64,000 bases of DNA from G963422445 sp963422445. Its GTDB lineage: Bacteria > Pseudomonadota > Alphaproteobacteria > Thalassobaculales > Thalassobaculaceae. Below are positions 54,645-63,335 of this stretch, piece after piece (the first letter of the stretch is position 1; the number at the start of each line of letters is the position of its first letter). The notes beneath the pieces were generated by a model, which made no database searches, was not told the DNA's origin, and saw only the letters and a program-made list of their open reading frames with translations. The DNA is taken from NCBI GenBank assembly GCA_963422445.2, contig OY729512.2, forward strand, positions 3,038,001 through 3,102,000, given 5' to 3'. A program made the position numbers and the translations under genes.

Positions 54645-55493
54645 ATGACAGCTCGGCAACCCACCGTTGGGGTCGGTGCGATTACCATCGCGTGCAACAT
54701 TCTTGAGGGGATCCCGACAAATGCTGAACTCGAAAGCCTGCTACTGGAATACGGCCTTTCCGAGGCTGTTCCGGGTCGGAGATCGATATCGAAGACGATG
54801 CTTGAGCTGAAGAAGTTCGCCGCGACCCATCCGGACCATGTGGTGCATACCGGGTATGGCGAAAGAATCTTGTCGGTCGTGGTCGTTGAGGAAGCCATCC
54901 AACGCTTCGGGAGGAGGTCGGGGCACAATGTCGAGATGTGGGACAGGCTCGAACGATATCTGAATCTCGGCGGCTATGCGCTGCTGAAGGAAGCCGGTGG
55001 CGATTGGGACGGAGAATACCAGGAAATCACGGGTATCGGACTCGCAATGCCGGAGTTCGACGGCCTGCCCGAATCTTCGAGTGAGGTCGATACCCTTCTT
55101 GCCGGATATGGATTGTCGGTGGCCGGGGTGCATCTGGACAGTGCGAAGAAGAATATCGCTCAAGGAAACTGGGAGGCGGCGAACAGCCAATGCAGGGCTT
55201 TCCTGGACGCGCTGACCGATGGTATAGCCGACAGGCTCTATCCTGCGGAGTCCGCGACGCGACGTGACGGTCTGCAAAAACGACAGCTCCTGGCGGAAAA
55301 GGATTTTCTGTCGCGCCAGAAGCATGAGTTTGGCGACAGCAATGGTCACGCGTTCCTTCCGGGCCTTGCCAAACTGTTGCACTCGGACGGTGCGCATCCC
55401 GGCATTTCTACTAAGCACGGCGCCTTGTTTCGGTTGCAGATCGTAGTGGTCACTGCGCGCTGGCTGCTCAAGCGGATCGAGCAGACTTCGTAG
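54645..55493 (+). CDS. Unknown protein, possible abortive-infection type
   Basis: A 282-residue soluble protein without a recognised domain. GGAGG lies about 12 bases before the ATG. The N-terminal half (residues 1-95) looks like a small helical module. The C-terminal half has a helical region AKKNIAQGNWEAANSQCRAF and a final block LAKLLHSDGAHPGIS, then FRLQIVVVTARWLLKRI; similar endings occur in HEPN-like or Abi-type C-terminal domains of uncharacterised proteins. Position next to the defence cassette and mobile remnants fits. Assignment is only a suggestion. Confidence 0.65.
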   Translation: MTARQPTVGVGAITIACNILEGIPTNAELESLLLEYGLSEAVPGRRSISKTMLELKKFAATHPDHVVHTGYGERILSVVVVEEAIQRFGRRSGHNVEMWDRLERYLNLGGYALLKEAGGDWDGEYQEITGIGLAMPEFDGLPESSSEVDTLLAGYGLSVAGVHLDSAKKNIAQGNWEAANSQCRAFLDALTDGIADRLYPAESATRRDGLQKRQLLAEKDFLSRQKHEFGDSNGHAFLPGLAKLLHSDGAHPGISTKHGALFRLQIVVVTARWLLKRIEQTS

Positions 55494-55515
55494 CGCCCTG
55501 TAGCGGAGGTGGGGC

Positions 55516-55656
55516 TCAAATCAGGGAGGCTGACCGCACCTTGTTCTGTCGCAGCAAATCCTCAACGATCTGGCTTTCGAGGGGTTGCAGAAGCAGCTTG
55601 CTGGGATCATGCATTGAATGGGATACAGCTCCCTCCAGCAGGAGTCCGGTGAGGAC
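55516..55656 (-). pseudogene. C-terminal fragment of unknown gene cut by IS630
   Basis: A 46-codon minus-strand frame comes out of the IS630 border and ends at 55516; it includes MHDPSKLLLQPLESQIVEDL and LLRQNKVRSASLI. No start of its own; it looks like the tail of a lost protein. No continuation is recognised on the other side of the IS. Confidence 0.35.
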
Positions 55657-55658
55657 TA

Positions 55659-56677
55659 GTGGATTGATCGTTACAAATATATCCATTATTGTGTTCTTGT
55701 GATTTGTCGATCACGGAGGTCTGCAGGATGCGCCCTGGTGTTTCATTCACGCTCACTTCGGGCGACCGGCGTCGCCTTGAAACGGTTGTCTCGGACCCGA
55801 AGAGCCCGCAGAAGCACGTCTGGCGGGCGCGCATCGTTCTTCTGAGCGACGATGGGCTCGGCAGGATGGCCATCATGAGAGAGACCGGCAAGGCGAAGAA
55901 CAGTGTCTGGCGCTGGCAGGACCGCTTCTATGGAAGACGGTGTGGACGGACTTCTGCGGGACAAGACGTGTCCGCCGGGCAAGACGCCTCTGGCTCCTGA
56001 GCCGGTGGCGAAGATCGTAGGGTTGACCCACACCTCGCCGCCTCACGCGGCGACCCACTGGACGCTGCGGGCGATGGCGAAGGCTGTGGGGATGCCGCTT
56101 CGAGGGTCTGGACGGTCTGGCAGGCGCATGGCCTGATGCCGCACCGCTGGCGGCCGTTCACGCTTTCGAACGATCCCGCCTGCCTCGAGACGCTGACCGA
56201 TATCGTCGGCCTCTCCGTTGCGCCGCCGGCTCACGCGGTCGTGCCGTCGATCGATGACAGGTCGCACAGTCAGGGCGGCACGCCAGTCAGCATCGCCACC
56301 AGGAGTTCCCGAGATGCCGCAACCGCATCGCGCGCACGATACCCGCCGGCATCCCGGTCCATGCCATCCTCGACAACGACGCCATTCACAAGCACAAGGA
56401 CGTCCAGATCTGGCTCGCACGCCATCCGCGCCGGACCTTCCACGTCATCCCCACTTCGAGCGCGTGGCTGAACGCGGTCGAAGGCGTCTTCGCCAAGCTG
56501 ACACGACGCCGTCTCAAATACGGCGTCTGCCGCTCCGGACGCGACCTCCAGGACGCCATCTGCCGCGTCATCGACGAACACAACACCACCGAAGCCAAAC
56601 CCTTCGTCTGGACCGCCGATCCCGATACCATCATCGCCGCAAGAAAAAGAGGGGCTTAAACGTTGAAATCAATTCAC
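55659..56677 (+). mobile_element. IS630-family element (second type), degenerate
   Basis: TA at 55657-55658 and 56678-56679 with ends GTGGATTGAT and the inverse ATCAATTCAC. It is the sister copy of 11019-12136 and has the complete left end that is missing there. Confidence 0.85.
55728..56660 (+). pseudogene. IS630-family transposase, several defects
   Basis: The N-terminal frame equals that at 11056 (MRPGVSFTLTSGDRRRLETV), followed by the same frame change at RFYGRR/MEDGVDGLL. Another shift occurs near 56095. After SIDDRSHSQ the sequence lacks about 50 codons of the catalytic domain, and the last part (THKHKDVQIWLARHPR, then NAVEGVFAKLTRRRLKYGVC) is in a third frame. Not functional. Confidence 0.85.
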
Positions 56678-56788
56678 TAGGTATCGTCTCCGGGATAACC
56701 GCTACGAGATCCGGCTTCGCCCTTGCGGATGATCGGCTGCGACCCATACTGCGGGCTGGCCCGATCGTCCCGCGAGCGCTTTGACCGG

Positions 56789-58081
56789 ATGAATTCGACC
56801 ACATCTTTCGCGCCGCGTGCCCTGATGATCGGTATCGGTATCGTCGCGTTTTGTGTCCTCATGTCGGCGATCGGGCGGGGCATGGGAGAAACCTATGCCG
56901 TCTTCCTGCTGCCGCTCAGCACGGACCTCGGCTGGGACCGCGCGGCCGTCGCGTCCGTGTTTGCTGCCTTCGTTACGGCGATGGGCGTGTTTTCGCCCTT
57001 GTGCGGATTCCTGTTCGATCGCTACGGCGCACGCGTGGTCTATTGCTCCGGGATCGCTTGTCTCGGGGTCGGCTACTATCTTGCCGGTACATTGACGACG
57101 CTCTGGCAGTTCTACCTTTGCCTCGGGGTGATCAACGGCTTCGGCGCTGCGCTGATCTGGCAGGTGCCGGCGCAAAGTCTGATCAGTCGGTGGTTCGACC
57201 GCAACCTCGCCACCGCGATCTCCTTCGCCTACGCTGGTTACGGCTTCGGGCTGCTGACACTGGCCCCACTCGCGCAGTTGCTGATCGGCTATCACGGCTG
57301 GCGCATGACCTATCAGGATTTTGCGATCGCGTTCATCTGCCTGGTGCCTCTGGTCGCGTTGATGCCGTGGCGGACGATCGAGCAGGGTGCCCCTGGCAAT
57401 CCGCGCCGCACCCGGGCCGGCCGGGCCGAAGGCGGTTACAGTCTGCTCGAAGCAGGCCGGACCCGCGTCTTCTGGGCGATGTTTGCCATCTACTTCATGA
57501 CCTCGCTCGCGATCTTCGGCGTGAGCGTCCAGTCGGTCGCTTTCCTGGTCGAACACGGATTCGGCGATCTCGAAGCGGCCGGGGCATTCGGGATCGCCGG
57601 AATGCTGTCTTTCGCCGGAATGTTCCTGACCGGCGTCGCAGCCGACCGCTTTGGCCGGTCTCTGGTCGCAAGCATCAGCTATCTGTTGACCATCATCGGA
57701 GTCTGCGGCCTTGCATTGTTGCAGGTGTTTCCGGAAAAAAGTCTGGTTTTTCTCTGGATCATTCCTTACGGCCTGAGCATGGGCGCGCGCGGGCCCATCA
57801 TCACGACATTGATGGCGATGTTGTTCCACGGCAGAGGACTGGGCGCGATCTACGGTATGACCATCATGGGTCAAGGTGTCGGAGCCGGCGTCAGTGCCTG
57901 GGGCGGCGGCCTGATCTATGATCTGACCGGGGGTTACAATCTGACCTTCGGAATCTCCATTGCCTCGGCATCGATCTGCATCGCTCTGTTCTGGCTCGTG
58001 CCGGAAATCCGCTATGGTCGCATGAGCCGGGCGGCGCCAGGGCCGGCCCGGAATAGGACCGGGCAGATCACAGACGGTTGA
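56789..58081 (+). CDS. MFS transporter (monocarboxylate/oxalate-formate type)
   Basis: A 430-residue inner-membrane carrier with 12 predicted helices. GMGETYAVFLLPLSTDLGW near the N-terminus and the motif A-like FLFDRYGARVVY (about residues 68-79) fit the MCT/OFA group of MFS, typically importing small monocarboxylates or related organic acids. The start at 56789 is taken because the upstream open extension lies in IS630 border sequence. It heads a co-directional group with amidase, enolase-superfamily, shikimate-dehydrogenase-like and MmgE/PrpD genes and is presumably the uptake system. Confidence 0.85.
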   Translation: MNSTTSFAPRALMIGIGIVAFCVLMSAIGRGMGETYAVFLLPLSTDLGWDRAAVASVFAAFVTAMGVFSPLCGFLFDRYGARVVYCSGIACLGVGYYLAGTLTTLWQFYLCLGVINGFGAALIWQVPAQSLISRWFDRNLATAISFAYAGYGFGLLTLAPLAQLLIGYHGWRMTYQDFAIAFICLVPLVALMPWRTIEQGAPGNPRRTRAGRAEGGYSLLEAGRTRVFWAMFAIYFMTSLAIFGVSVQSVAFLVEHGFGDLEAAGAFGIAGMLSFAGMFLTGVAADRFGRSLVASISYLLTIIGVCGLALLQVFPEKSLVFLWIIPYGLSMGARGPIITTLMAMLFHGRGLGAIYGMTIMGQGVGAGVSAWGGGLIYDLTGGYNLTFGISIASASICIALFWLVPEIRYGRMSRAAPGPARNRTGQITDG

Positions 58082-58135
58082 TCCGCCGCCACGGTTGTCG
58101 CAGTCTTTGATCGAAGCGAATTGCGGAACTGGACC

Positions 58136-59590
58136 ATGACCGAATTGCATTATCAGACAGCGGCCGCCCTGGCGGCCCGGATCCGGGCTGGCGATGTCGG
58201 CTGCCTGGAATTGCTCGAACTCTTCCTCGAACGGACAGCCCGTCATAATCCGGCGCTGAACGCCATCATCGTGCTTCAGGAAGAAGAAGCCCGCATCCGT
58301 GCCAGAGCGGCGGACGCCGCATTGGCCAAGGGCGAGGTCTGGGGTCCGCTGCACGGCGTCCCGATGACCATCAAGGAAAGTTTCGACGTGACCGGGACGC
58401 CGAGCACTTGGGGTGTCATCGAGTACCGCGACAACATTGCGGAGCGTGACGCGGTTGCGGTGACGCGCATGAAAGCGGCCGGTGTGACCCTGTTCGGCAA
58501 AACCAACGTGCCGTTCATGCTGTCGGACTGGCAGAGCTTTAACGCGATCTACGGCACGACCAACAACCCTTGGGATCACGGCCGGACTCCTGGCGGCTCA
58601 TCCGGTGGTTCGGCCGCGGCGCTCGCGGCCGGGATGACGGGGATCGAGACCGGCAGCGATATCGGTGCGTCAATCCGCAATCCGGCGCACTATTGCGGCC
58701 TGTTCGGACACAAACCGACCTTCGGGATCCTGCCGTCGACCGGGCAGGCGCTGCCGGGCAGCCATGTGCCGCCGGATATCGCCGTGATTGGTCCGTTGGC
58801 GCGCGGGGCTGACGACCTCGAAATCGCCACTCTGGCGATGGCCGGACCGGAGCGATCCGATCGCGACGGTTGGAGCCTGACACTGCCGGCGCCGCAAAAA
58901 AGGCGGCTCGAAGATTTTCGGGTCGGGGTCATGTTGCAGAATCCCAATTGCACTCAGGACAATGAACTGACGGATCAGCTGCAGGGTCTGGTCGATCGCC
59001 TGGCGGTGGCCGGCGTCCAAGTCACGGACAACGCCTGTCCGGTCCGCGACACGAAACACGCACATCTAGTTTATCTCATGTTGCTGCGCGCGGCCACGGG
59101 CGCGAGATTGCCCGCCGATGTCATCGCCGAACACCGGGGCCGGGCTCAGGCCAGTGACTCCGAAGACTTGAGTTATACGACAGTCGTCGACCGGGCGGTC
59201 AGCATGAGTCATCAGGACTGGCAGGCCTGGAATGGCGAACGGATGCTCCTGTGCCGGGAATGGGCACGGTTCTTCGAGGATTACGATTTGCTGCTGCTGC
59301 CGACGGCGGCCTCGGCGGCGTTTCCGCATGATCAGGACGGCGATCGCGCGGACCGGGTGATACCGGTCAATAGCAAGGGCGAGCCAACCGTCGATCAGCT
59401 GTTCTGGGCAGGCTTCCCGGGTGTTGTCTTTCTCCCGGGAACGGTTGCCCCGGCCGGATTGACACGATCCGGATTGCCGTGCGGTATCCAGATCGTCGGT
59501 CCGCACCTCGCCGATCTCACCACGATTCATTTCGCACGGCTGATCGAGCGCGAATGCGGCGGTTTCGTGCCGCCTCCGGGATATAACTGA
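58136..59590 (+). CDS. Amidase (amidase-signature family)
   Basis: A 484-residue serine hydrolase. The catalytic Lys is in GVPMTIKESFDV (about residue 80). The Gly/Ser-rich signature is TPGGSSGGSAAALAAGM with the cis-Ser, followed by GSDIGASIRNPAHYCGLFGHKP with the nucleophile Ser (about residue 180). C-terminal PTAASAAFPHDQDGD and GVVFLPGTVAPAGLTRSGLP are typical. It hydrolyses amides to acids; the absence of GatB/GatC neighbours argues against a tRNA amidotransferase. The ATG at 58136 is chosen over a TTG 15 bases earlier. It begins 55 bases after the carrier gene. Confidence 0.9.
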   Translation: MTELHYQTAAALAARIRAGDVGCLELLELFLERTARHNPALNAIIVLQEEEARIRARAADAALAKGEVWGPLHGVPMTIKESFDVTGTPSTWGVIEYRDNIAERDAVAVTRMKAAGVTLFGKTNVPFMLSDWQSFNAIYGTTNNPWDHGRTPGGSSGGSAAALAAGMTGIETGSDIGASIRNPAHYCGLFGHKPTFGILPSTGQALPGSHVPPDIAVIGPLARGADDLEIATLAMAGPERSDRDGWSLTLPAPQKRRLEDFRVGVMLQNPNCTQDNELTDQLQGLVDRLAVAGVQVTDNACPVRDTKHAHLVYLMLLRAATGARLPADVIAEHRGRAQASDSEDLSYTTVVDRAVSMSHQDWQAWNGERMLLCREWARFFEDYDLLLLPTAASAAFPHDQDGDRADRVIPVNSKGEPTVDQLFWAGFPGVVFLPGTVAPAGLTRSGLPCGIQIVGPHLADLTTIHFARLIERECGGFVPPPGYN

Positions 59591-59659
59591 TCATGAACGC
59601 GGACCGCGGTCGGCGGATGGCTGGCCGTGTTTCCGGCTGATCGAAGAGGACATCGCTCC

Positions 59660-60840
59660 ATGACCCTGATCACCCGTGTCGAAGTCCATGAGTTTGAGTT
59701 CGATGCCCAAAATCTCGGTACGATCGCGGGCGCCAACAGCATTGGTGGGCTTGCCTATCTGAAAGGCGCGACAACCCGGATCGGCAAATACCCGTGGTGA
59801 TCGAAACAGAAGACGGATGCCGCGGGCAGTATGTCACCCACTGGATCGGCTCGGCGTCGGCCTGTGCGCAGACCAGAACCCTTGCGCCACGATTGCTCGG
59901 GCGGCACGCCGACCATCGTGAAGGGCTCTATGACGATTTCAAGCGCGAACTGCGTCAGTTCGATCATATGGGGCACGGGCCCATTGACATCGCCCTCTGG
60001 GACTGGGCCGGCAAACAGCACGGCTGTTCGGTCGGGGTCCTGCTCGGCGGTTACCGCGAACGGCTTCCCACTTACGCCAGCACATATCATGGTGACCGCA
60101 ACGGCGGACTGGACAGCAAGGAGGCTTTTGCAGAGTTTGCCGAAGCCTGCCACGACCTCGGATACCGGGCCTTCAAGATCCATGGCTGGAATGACGGCAA
60201 CGCGCGTGAGGAAGCCGCGAATGTCCTCCATGTGGCCAGAGCGGTCGGGGACCGGATGACGTTGATGCTCAATCCGGCCTGCGAACTGCGGACCTTTGCC
60301 GATGCGCTCTATGTCGGTCGTGCTTGCGACGACGGCGGATATTTCTGGTATGAGGATCCGTTTCGCGATTCCGGCGTGTCGGCGTTCGCGCACAAGAGAC
60401 TGCGGGAGATGATCCGGCCTCCTCTGTTGCAGACCGAGCATGTCCGGGGTGTCGAACCGAAAGCGGATTTCCTGATCGCCGGCGGTACCGATTTCCTGAG
60501 ATCCGACCCTGAATATGACATGGGCATTACCGGCGCCATGAAGATCGCGCATCTCGGTGAGGCTTTCGGCATCGATGTGGAAGTGCACGCCAGTGGCCCC
60601 GTGCATCGCCACGTCATGTCGGCAATGCGGAACAGCAATTTCTATGAAGTCGCACTCGTCGGACCCGATTGCCCGAATGCGGTTCCGCCAGTCTATGCCT
60701 GCGGCTATTCAGATCTGATTGATTGCGTTGGTGACGACGGTTGCGTCCCGGTTCCGACCGGGTCCGGGCTGGGTGTGGTCTATGACTGGGATTTCATCGC
60801 TTGCAACCGCACCGCGCTGACTATGTTTGGCGAGACATGA
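59660..60840 (+). pseudogene. Enolase-superfamily (mandelate racemase-like) gene, frameshifted
   Basis: The N-terminal frame (59660-59800, MTLITRVEVHEFEFDAQNL) ends in TGA; one missing G in CCCGTGGTG breaks KYPVVIETEDG. The rest runs openly to 60840. The capping and barrel domains are complete: RAFKIHGWNDGNAREEAANV (about residues 170-190 of the restored protein), GYFWYEDPFRDSGVSAFAHK, LLQTEHVRGVEPKADF, YDMGITGAMKIAH and DVEVHASGPVHRH. The first metal-ligand position, which I expect to be Asp in this subgroup, is Asn in LMLNPACELRTFADAL. If the frameshift is a sequencing error, the protein would be 393 residues long. Confidence 0.82.
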
Positions 60841-60856
60841 TGTGGTCACGAGAACG

Positions 60857-61675
60857 ATGCAGGCAACATTGAACATTTCTGGCAAGAGTCGTGTCTACGG
60901 CTGTATCTCGCATCCGATCGAACATGTTCGCGCGCCCTCGGTCTTCAATCCGTTATTCGAGCGGCACGGTATCGATGCCGTGATGGTTCCGGTGCATATC
61001 CGGCCGGAGGATCTCAGCACTGTGGTTGCGGGACTGCGGGCGATGCCCAACTTTGGCGGCATGGCGATCACGCTGCCGCACAAGCTCGAGATCATGGCGT
61101 ATTGCGACGAAATTGGTCGGCAGGGCCGGTTTGTCGGCGCCGTGAACTATGCGGCCTTCGATTCCGAACGCCGGCTGATTGCCGACAATTGCGACGGCGC
61201 CGGGTTCATCGGCGGCATGCTTGCGGCGGGCTATCCGGTGACGGGAACCGAGGTGCTGATGATTGGTGCTGGCGGCGCTGCGCGGGCGATCGCCTTCGCG
61301 CTTGCGGACTCCGGAGTCTCGCGGCTGGCCATTGCCAACAGGACCATGGATCGCGCCGAAAACCTGGCGGCGGCCGTCTCGGCGGCTTATCCGGCGGTTA
61401 CGGTCGCGGTCCAGGATCCCGATCCGCGCGGGTTCGAGACTATCGTCAACACGACATCGCTCGGTCTTGACGATGACGATGCCTTGCCGGTGGATCCGGC
61501 ACTTCTTCATCATTCGCAGCTCGTTGCGGAAATCATCATGAACCCGGTCGATACCGCGCTTTTGCAGGCGGCAACGGCGAAAGGGTGCCGGATTCACTAT
61601 GGGCGTCCGATGTTCGATCATCAGGTCGCGATCATTGCGAAGCTGTTCGGTTACGATTTTCCGCCCGGCGGATGA
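60857..61675 (+). CDS. Shikimate/quinate dehydrogenase-like enzyme
   Basis: A 272-residue AroE-fold protein. The substrate-binding motif normally SxS reads SHPIEHVRAPSVFN. The catalytic Lys is in MAITLPHKLEIM (about residue 69), Asp in ADNCDGAGFIGG (about 110) and the NADP Rossmann motif is VLMIGAGGAARAIAFAL. The change in the first motif (His and Ala in place of the usual Ser residues near SVFN) and the catabolic context suggest a substrate other than shikimate, such as a quinate-like or hydroxy-cyclic acid. A GTG five codons upstream (60842), just past the previous stop, is an alternative start. Confidence 0.82.
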   Translation: MQATLNISGKSRVYGCISHPIEHVRAPSVFNPLFERHGIDAVMVPVHIRPEDLSTVVAGLRAMPNFGGMAITLPHKLEIMAYCDEIGRQGRFVGAVNYAAFDSERRLIADNCDGAGFIGGMLAAGYPVTGTEVLMIGAGGAARAIAFALADSGVSRLAIANRTMDRAENLAAAVSAAYPAVTVAVQDPDPRGFETIVNTTSLGLDDDDALPVDPALLHHSQLVAEIIMNPVDTALLQAATAKGCRIHYGRPMFDHQVAIIAKLFGYDFPPGG

Positions 61676-61802
61676 CCATATGGGGCCTTGCCGCCTGTTG
61701 CCCGCGGCAGGCTGCAGGCGTCGCAAATTCGATCCAGGCGTTGCGGTGCCGCCTGGATAGTCCACGAGTGACATGCTGCCGCAGAAAACAGGGAGCTTGG
61801 GC

Positions 61803-63185
61803 ATGGCCAATGCGGAGATGATTGATCTTGACACCTCTGGTTTCAATCCGACCAGAGATCTTGGTGCGATGGCGGCGACACTGACACCGGACGATGTGAC
61901 GGCGCGGGCTGCGCGCTGGGCCCGGCACTGCATTCTTGACTGGGTTGCGGTGACGGTTGGAGGGTCCGGAGAACCGCTGGTAGGCAAACTGATCGATGTC
62001 GCCCGGAGTGAAGGCGGTTCGGGGCCGGCGAGGGTTATCGGTCATGAGGGGTCGGTAGTCGGATCGCAAGCGACACTGATCAATGGCGCAGCGTCACATG
62101 CACTCGATTACGACGATGTGAACGAACGCATGCTCGGTCATCCGACGGTCCCCGTGGTTCCGGTTTTGATGGCTCTTGCCGATGAAGAAACGGTCGACGG
62201 GTCCGCATTGATTGCCGCTTTCATTGCCGGTTACGAAGTCGAAGTGCGTCTCAGCGACATGATCGGCGTCGAGCATATCGACGACGGCTGGCATTCGACA
62301 GGAACGATCGGCACGTTTGGGGCCGCGATGGCTGCTGCAAACCTCATGGGACTCAGCCCGGAGCAGACGGCCACGGCCCTCGGTATCGCTGCCACGCAGG
62401 CTGCGGGGCTGAAGGCGATGTTCGGAACCATGTGCAAGCCGCTGCACGCTGGCAAGGCCGCCGCGAACGGTCTGCTCGCGGCCAAGCTTGCAGCGCGCGG
62501 ATTTACCAGCCGGGACGATGCGATCGAATGCGATCAGGGCTTTGCCCATAGTCAGGCCCGCGGATTCAAGGCGCTGCCGGTCCGGCCAGCGGCCAATGGC
62601 GGGTTTGCGGTGGAAGAGAATCTCTTCAAGTATCACGCCGCCTGCTATCTGACCCATGCAGGTATCGACGCCGTGCGGAAACTAAAAGATGAGAATGGCT
62701 TTGCGCCGGAGGATGTCGTGTCGGTGCACCAGCATGTACCGGAGACGCATTTCTCAGTCTGCAATGTCGCCGAACCCGTGACCGGCCTCGAAACCAAATT
62801 CAGCATGCGGCATACGGCCGCCATGGCGCTGTCGGGCATCGATACCGCTGCCATGGGCAGTTACAGCGACGACGGAGCGAACCGGGAAGACCTCATGGAA
62901 TTGCGCAACCGGATCCGGATTGGCGCCCGGGATCTGTCCAGTCGCATGCAGGCCGATGTTACGATCGATCTTGCGGATGGGCGGCGGCTGCAGGCGAGGG
63001 GCGATGCCGGGATTCCGGCACGCGATCTCGAGCTCCAAGAGAAGCGTTTGGTCGGCAAATTTCGGTCATTGGTTGTGCCGGTCTATGGCGCTGCGCGGGC
63101 CGAACAGGCGATCGAGGCCTGTCTCGGCCTTGAACAGATGGAGGACGCGGCAAGAGTGTTCGATTCCGTGACCGGCCCGGCTTGA
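61803..63185 (+). CDS. MmgE/PrpD-family protein
   Basis: A 460-residue protein of the 2-methylcitrate dehydratase/iminodisuccinate epimerase/cis-aconitate decarboxylase fold. Visible family parts: GAASHALDYDDVNERMLGHP (about 95-114), GTIGTFGAAMAAANLMGLSPEQ, MFGTMCKPLHAGKAAANG and FKYHAACYLTHAGIDAV. All belong to the all-helical lid/active-site domain. Genes for the methylcitrate cycle are absent, so it probably acts on a different hydroxy or imino dicarboxylate. GGGAG lies 8 bases before the chosen ATG; an upstream ATG (61773) is less well placed. It is the last gene before the IclR regulator. Confidence 0.85.
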   Translation: MANAEMIDLDTSGFNPTRDLGAMAATLTPDDVTARAARWARHCILDWVAVTVGGSGEPLVGKLIDVARSEGGSGPARVIGHEGSVVGSQATLINGAASHALDYDDVNERMLGHPTVPVVPVLMALADEETVDGSALIAAFIAGYEVEVRLSDMIGVEHIDDGWHSTGTIGTFGAAMAAANLMGLSPEQTATALGIAATQAAGLKAMFGTMCKPLHAGKAAANGLLAAKLAARGFTSRDDAIECDQGFAHSQARGFKALPVRPAANGGFAVEENLFKYHAACYLTHAGIDAVRKLKDENGFAPEDVVSVHQHVPETHFSVCNVAEPVTGLETKFSMRHTAAMALSGIDTAAMGSYSDDGANREDLMELRNRIRIGARDLSSRMQADVTIDLADGRRLQARGDAGIPARDLELQEKRLVGKFRSLVVPVYGAARAEQAIEACLGLEQMEDAARVFDSVTGPA

Positions 63186-63335
63186 TCCGGCTTCTGACGA
63201 CCGGTTTGCTTGAACGGGACCGAAACCGTCAGTGTCAAACTAGGGTCATGGCTATTGTAATCACGTATATGTTCACATGATATATCTGACTCGTAGTAAT
63301 GTGATGATATCGCATACTGGGAATCGGATGATCTC
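63186..63335 (+). promoter_or_regulatory. Promoter region of the IclR gene
   Basis: A 150-bp AT-richer gap. Around 63267-63289 it contains TATATGTTCACATGATATAT, with an imperfect palindrome, and GTGATGATATC further on. These could be operator sites for the IclR-type regulator, but no defined box is recognised. Confidence 0.35.

Noticed and set aside
56702..58579. A 625-codon minus-strand frame
   Set aside because: Antisense of the MFS carrier and amidase; composition is typical of a GC shadow frame.
58136..59590. GatA subunit of the tRNA amidotransferase
   Set aside because: No gatB or gatC nearby, and the neighbours are catabolic; a general amidase fits better.
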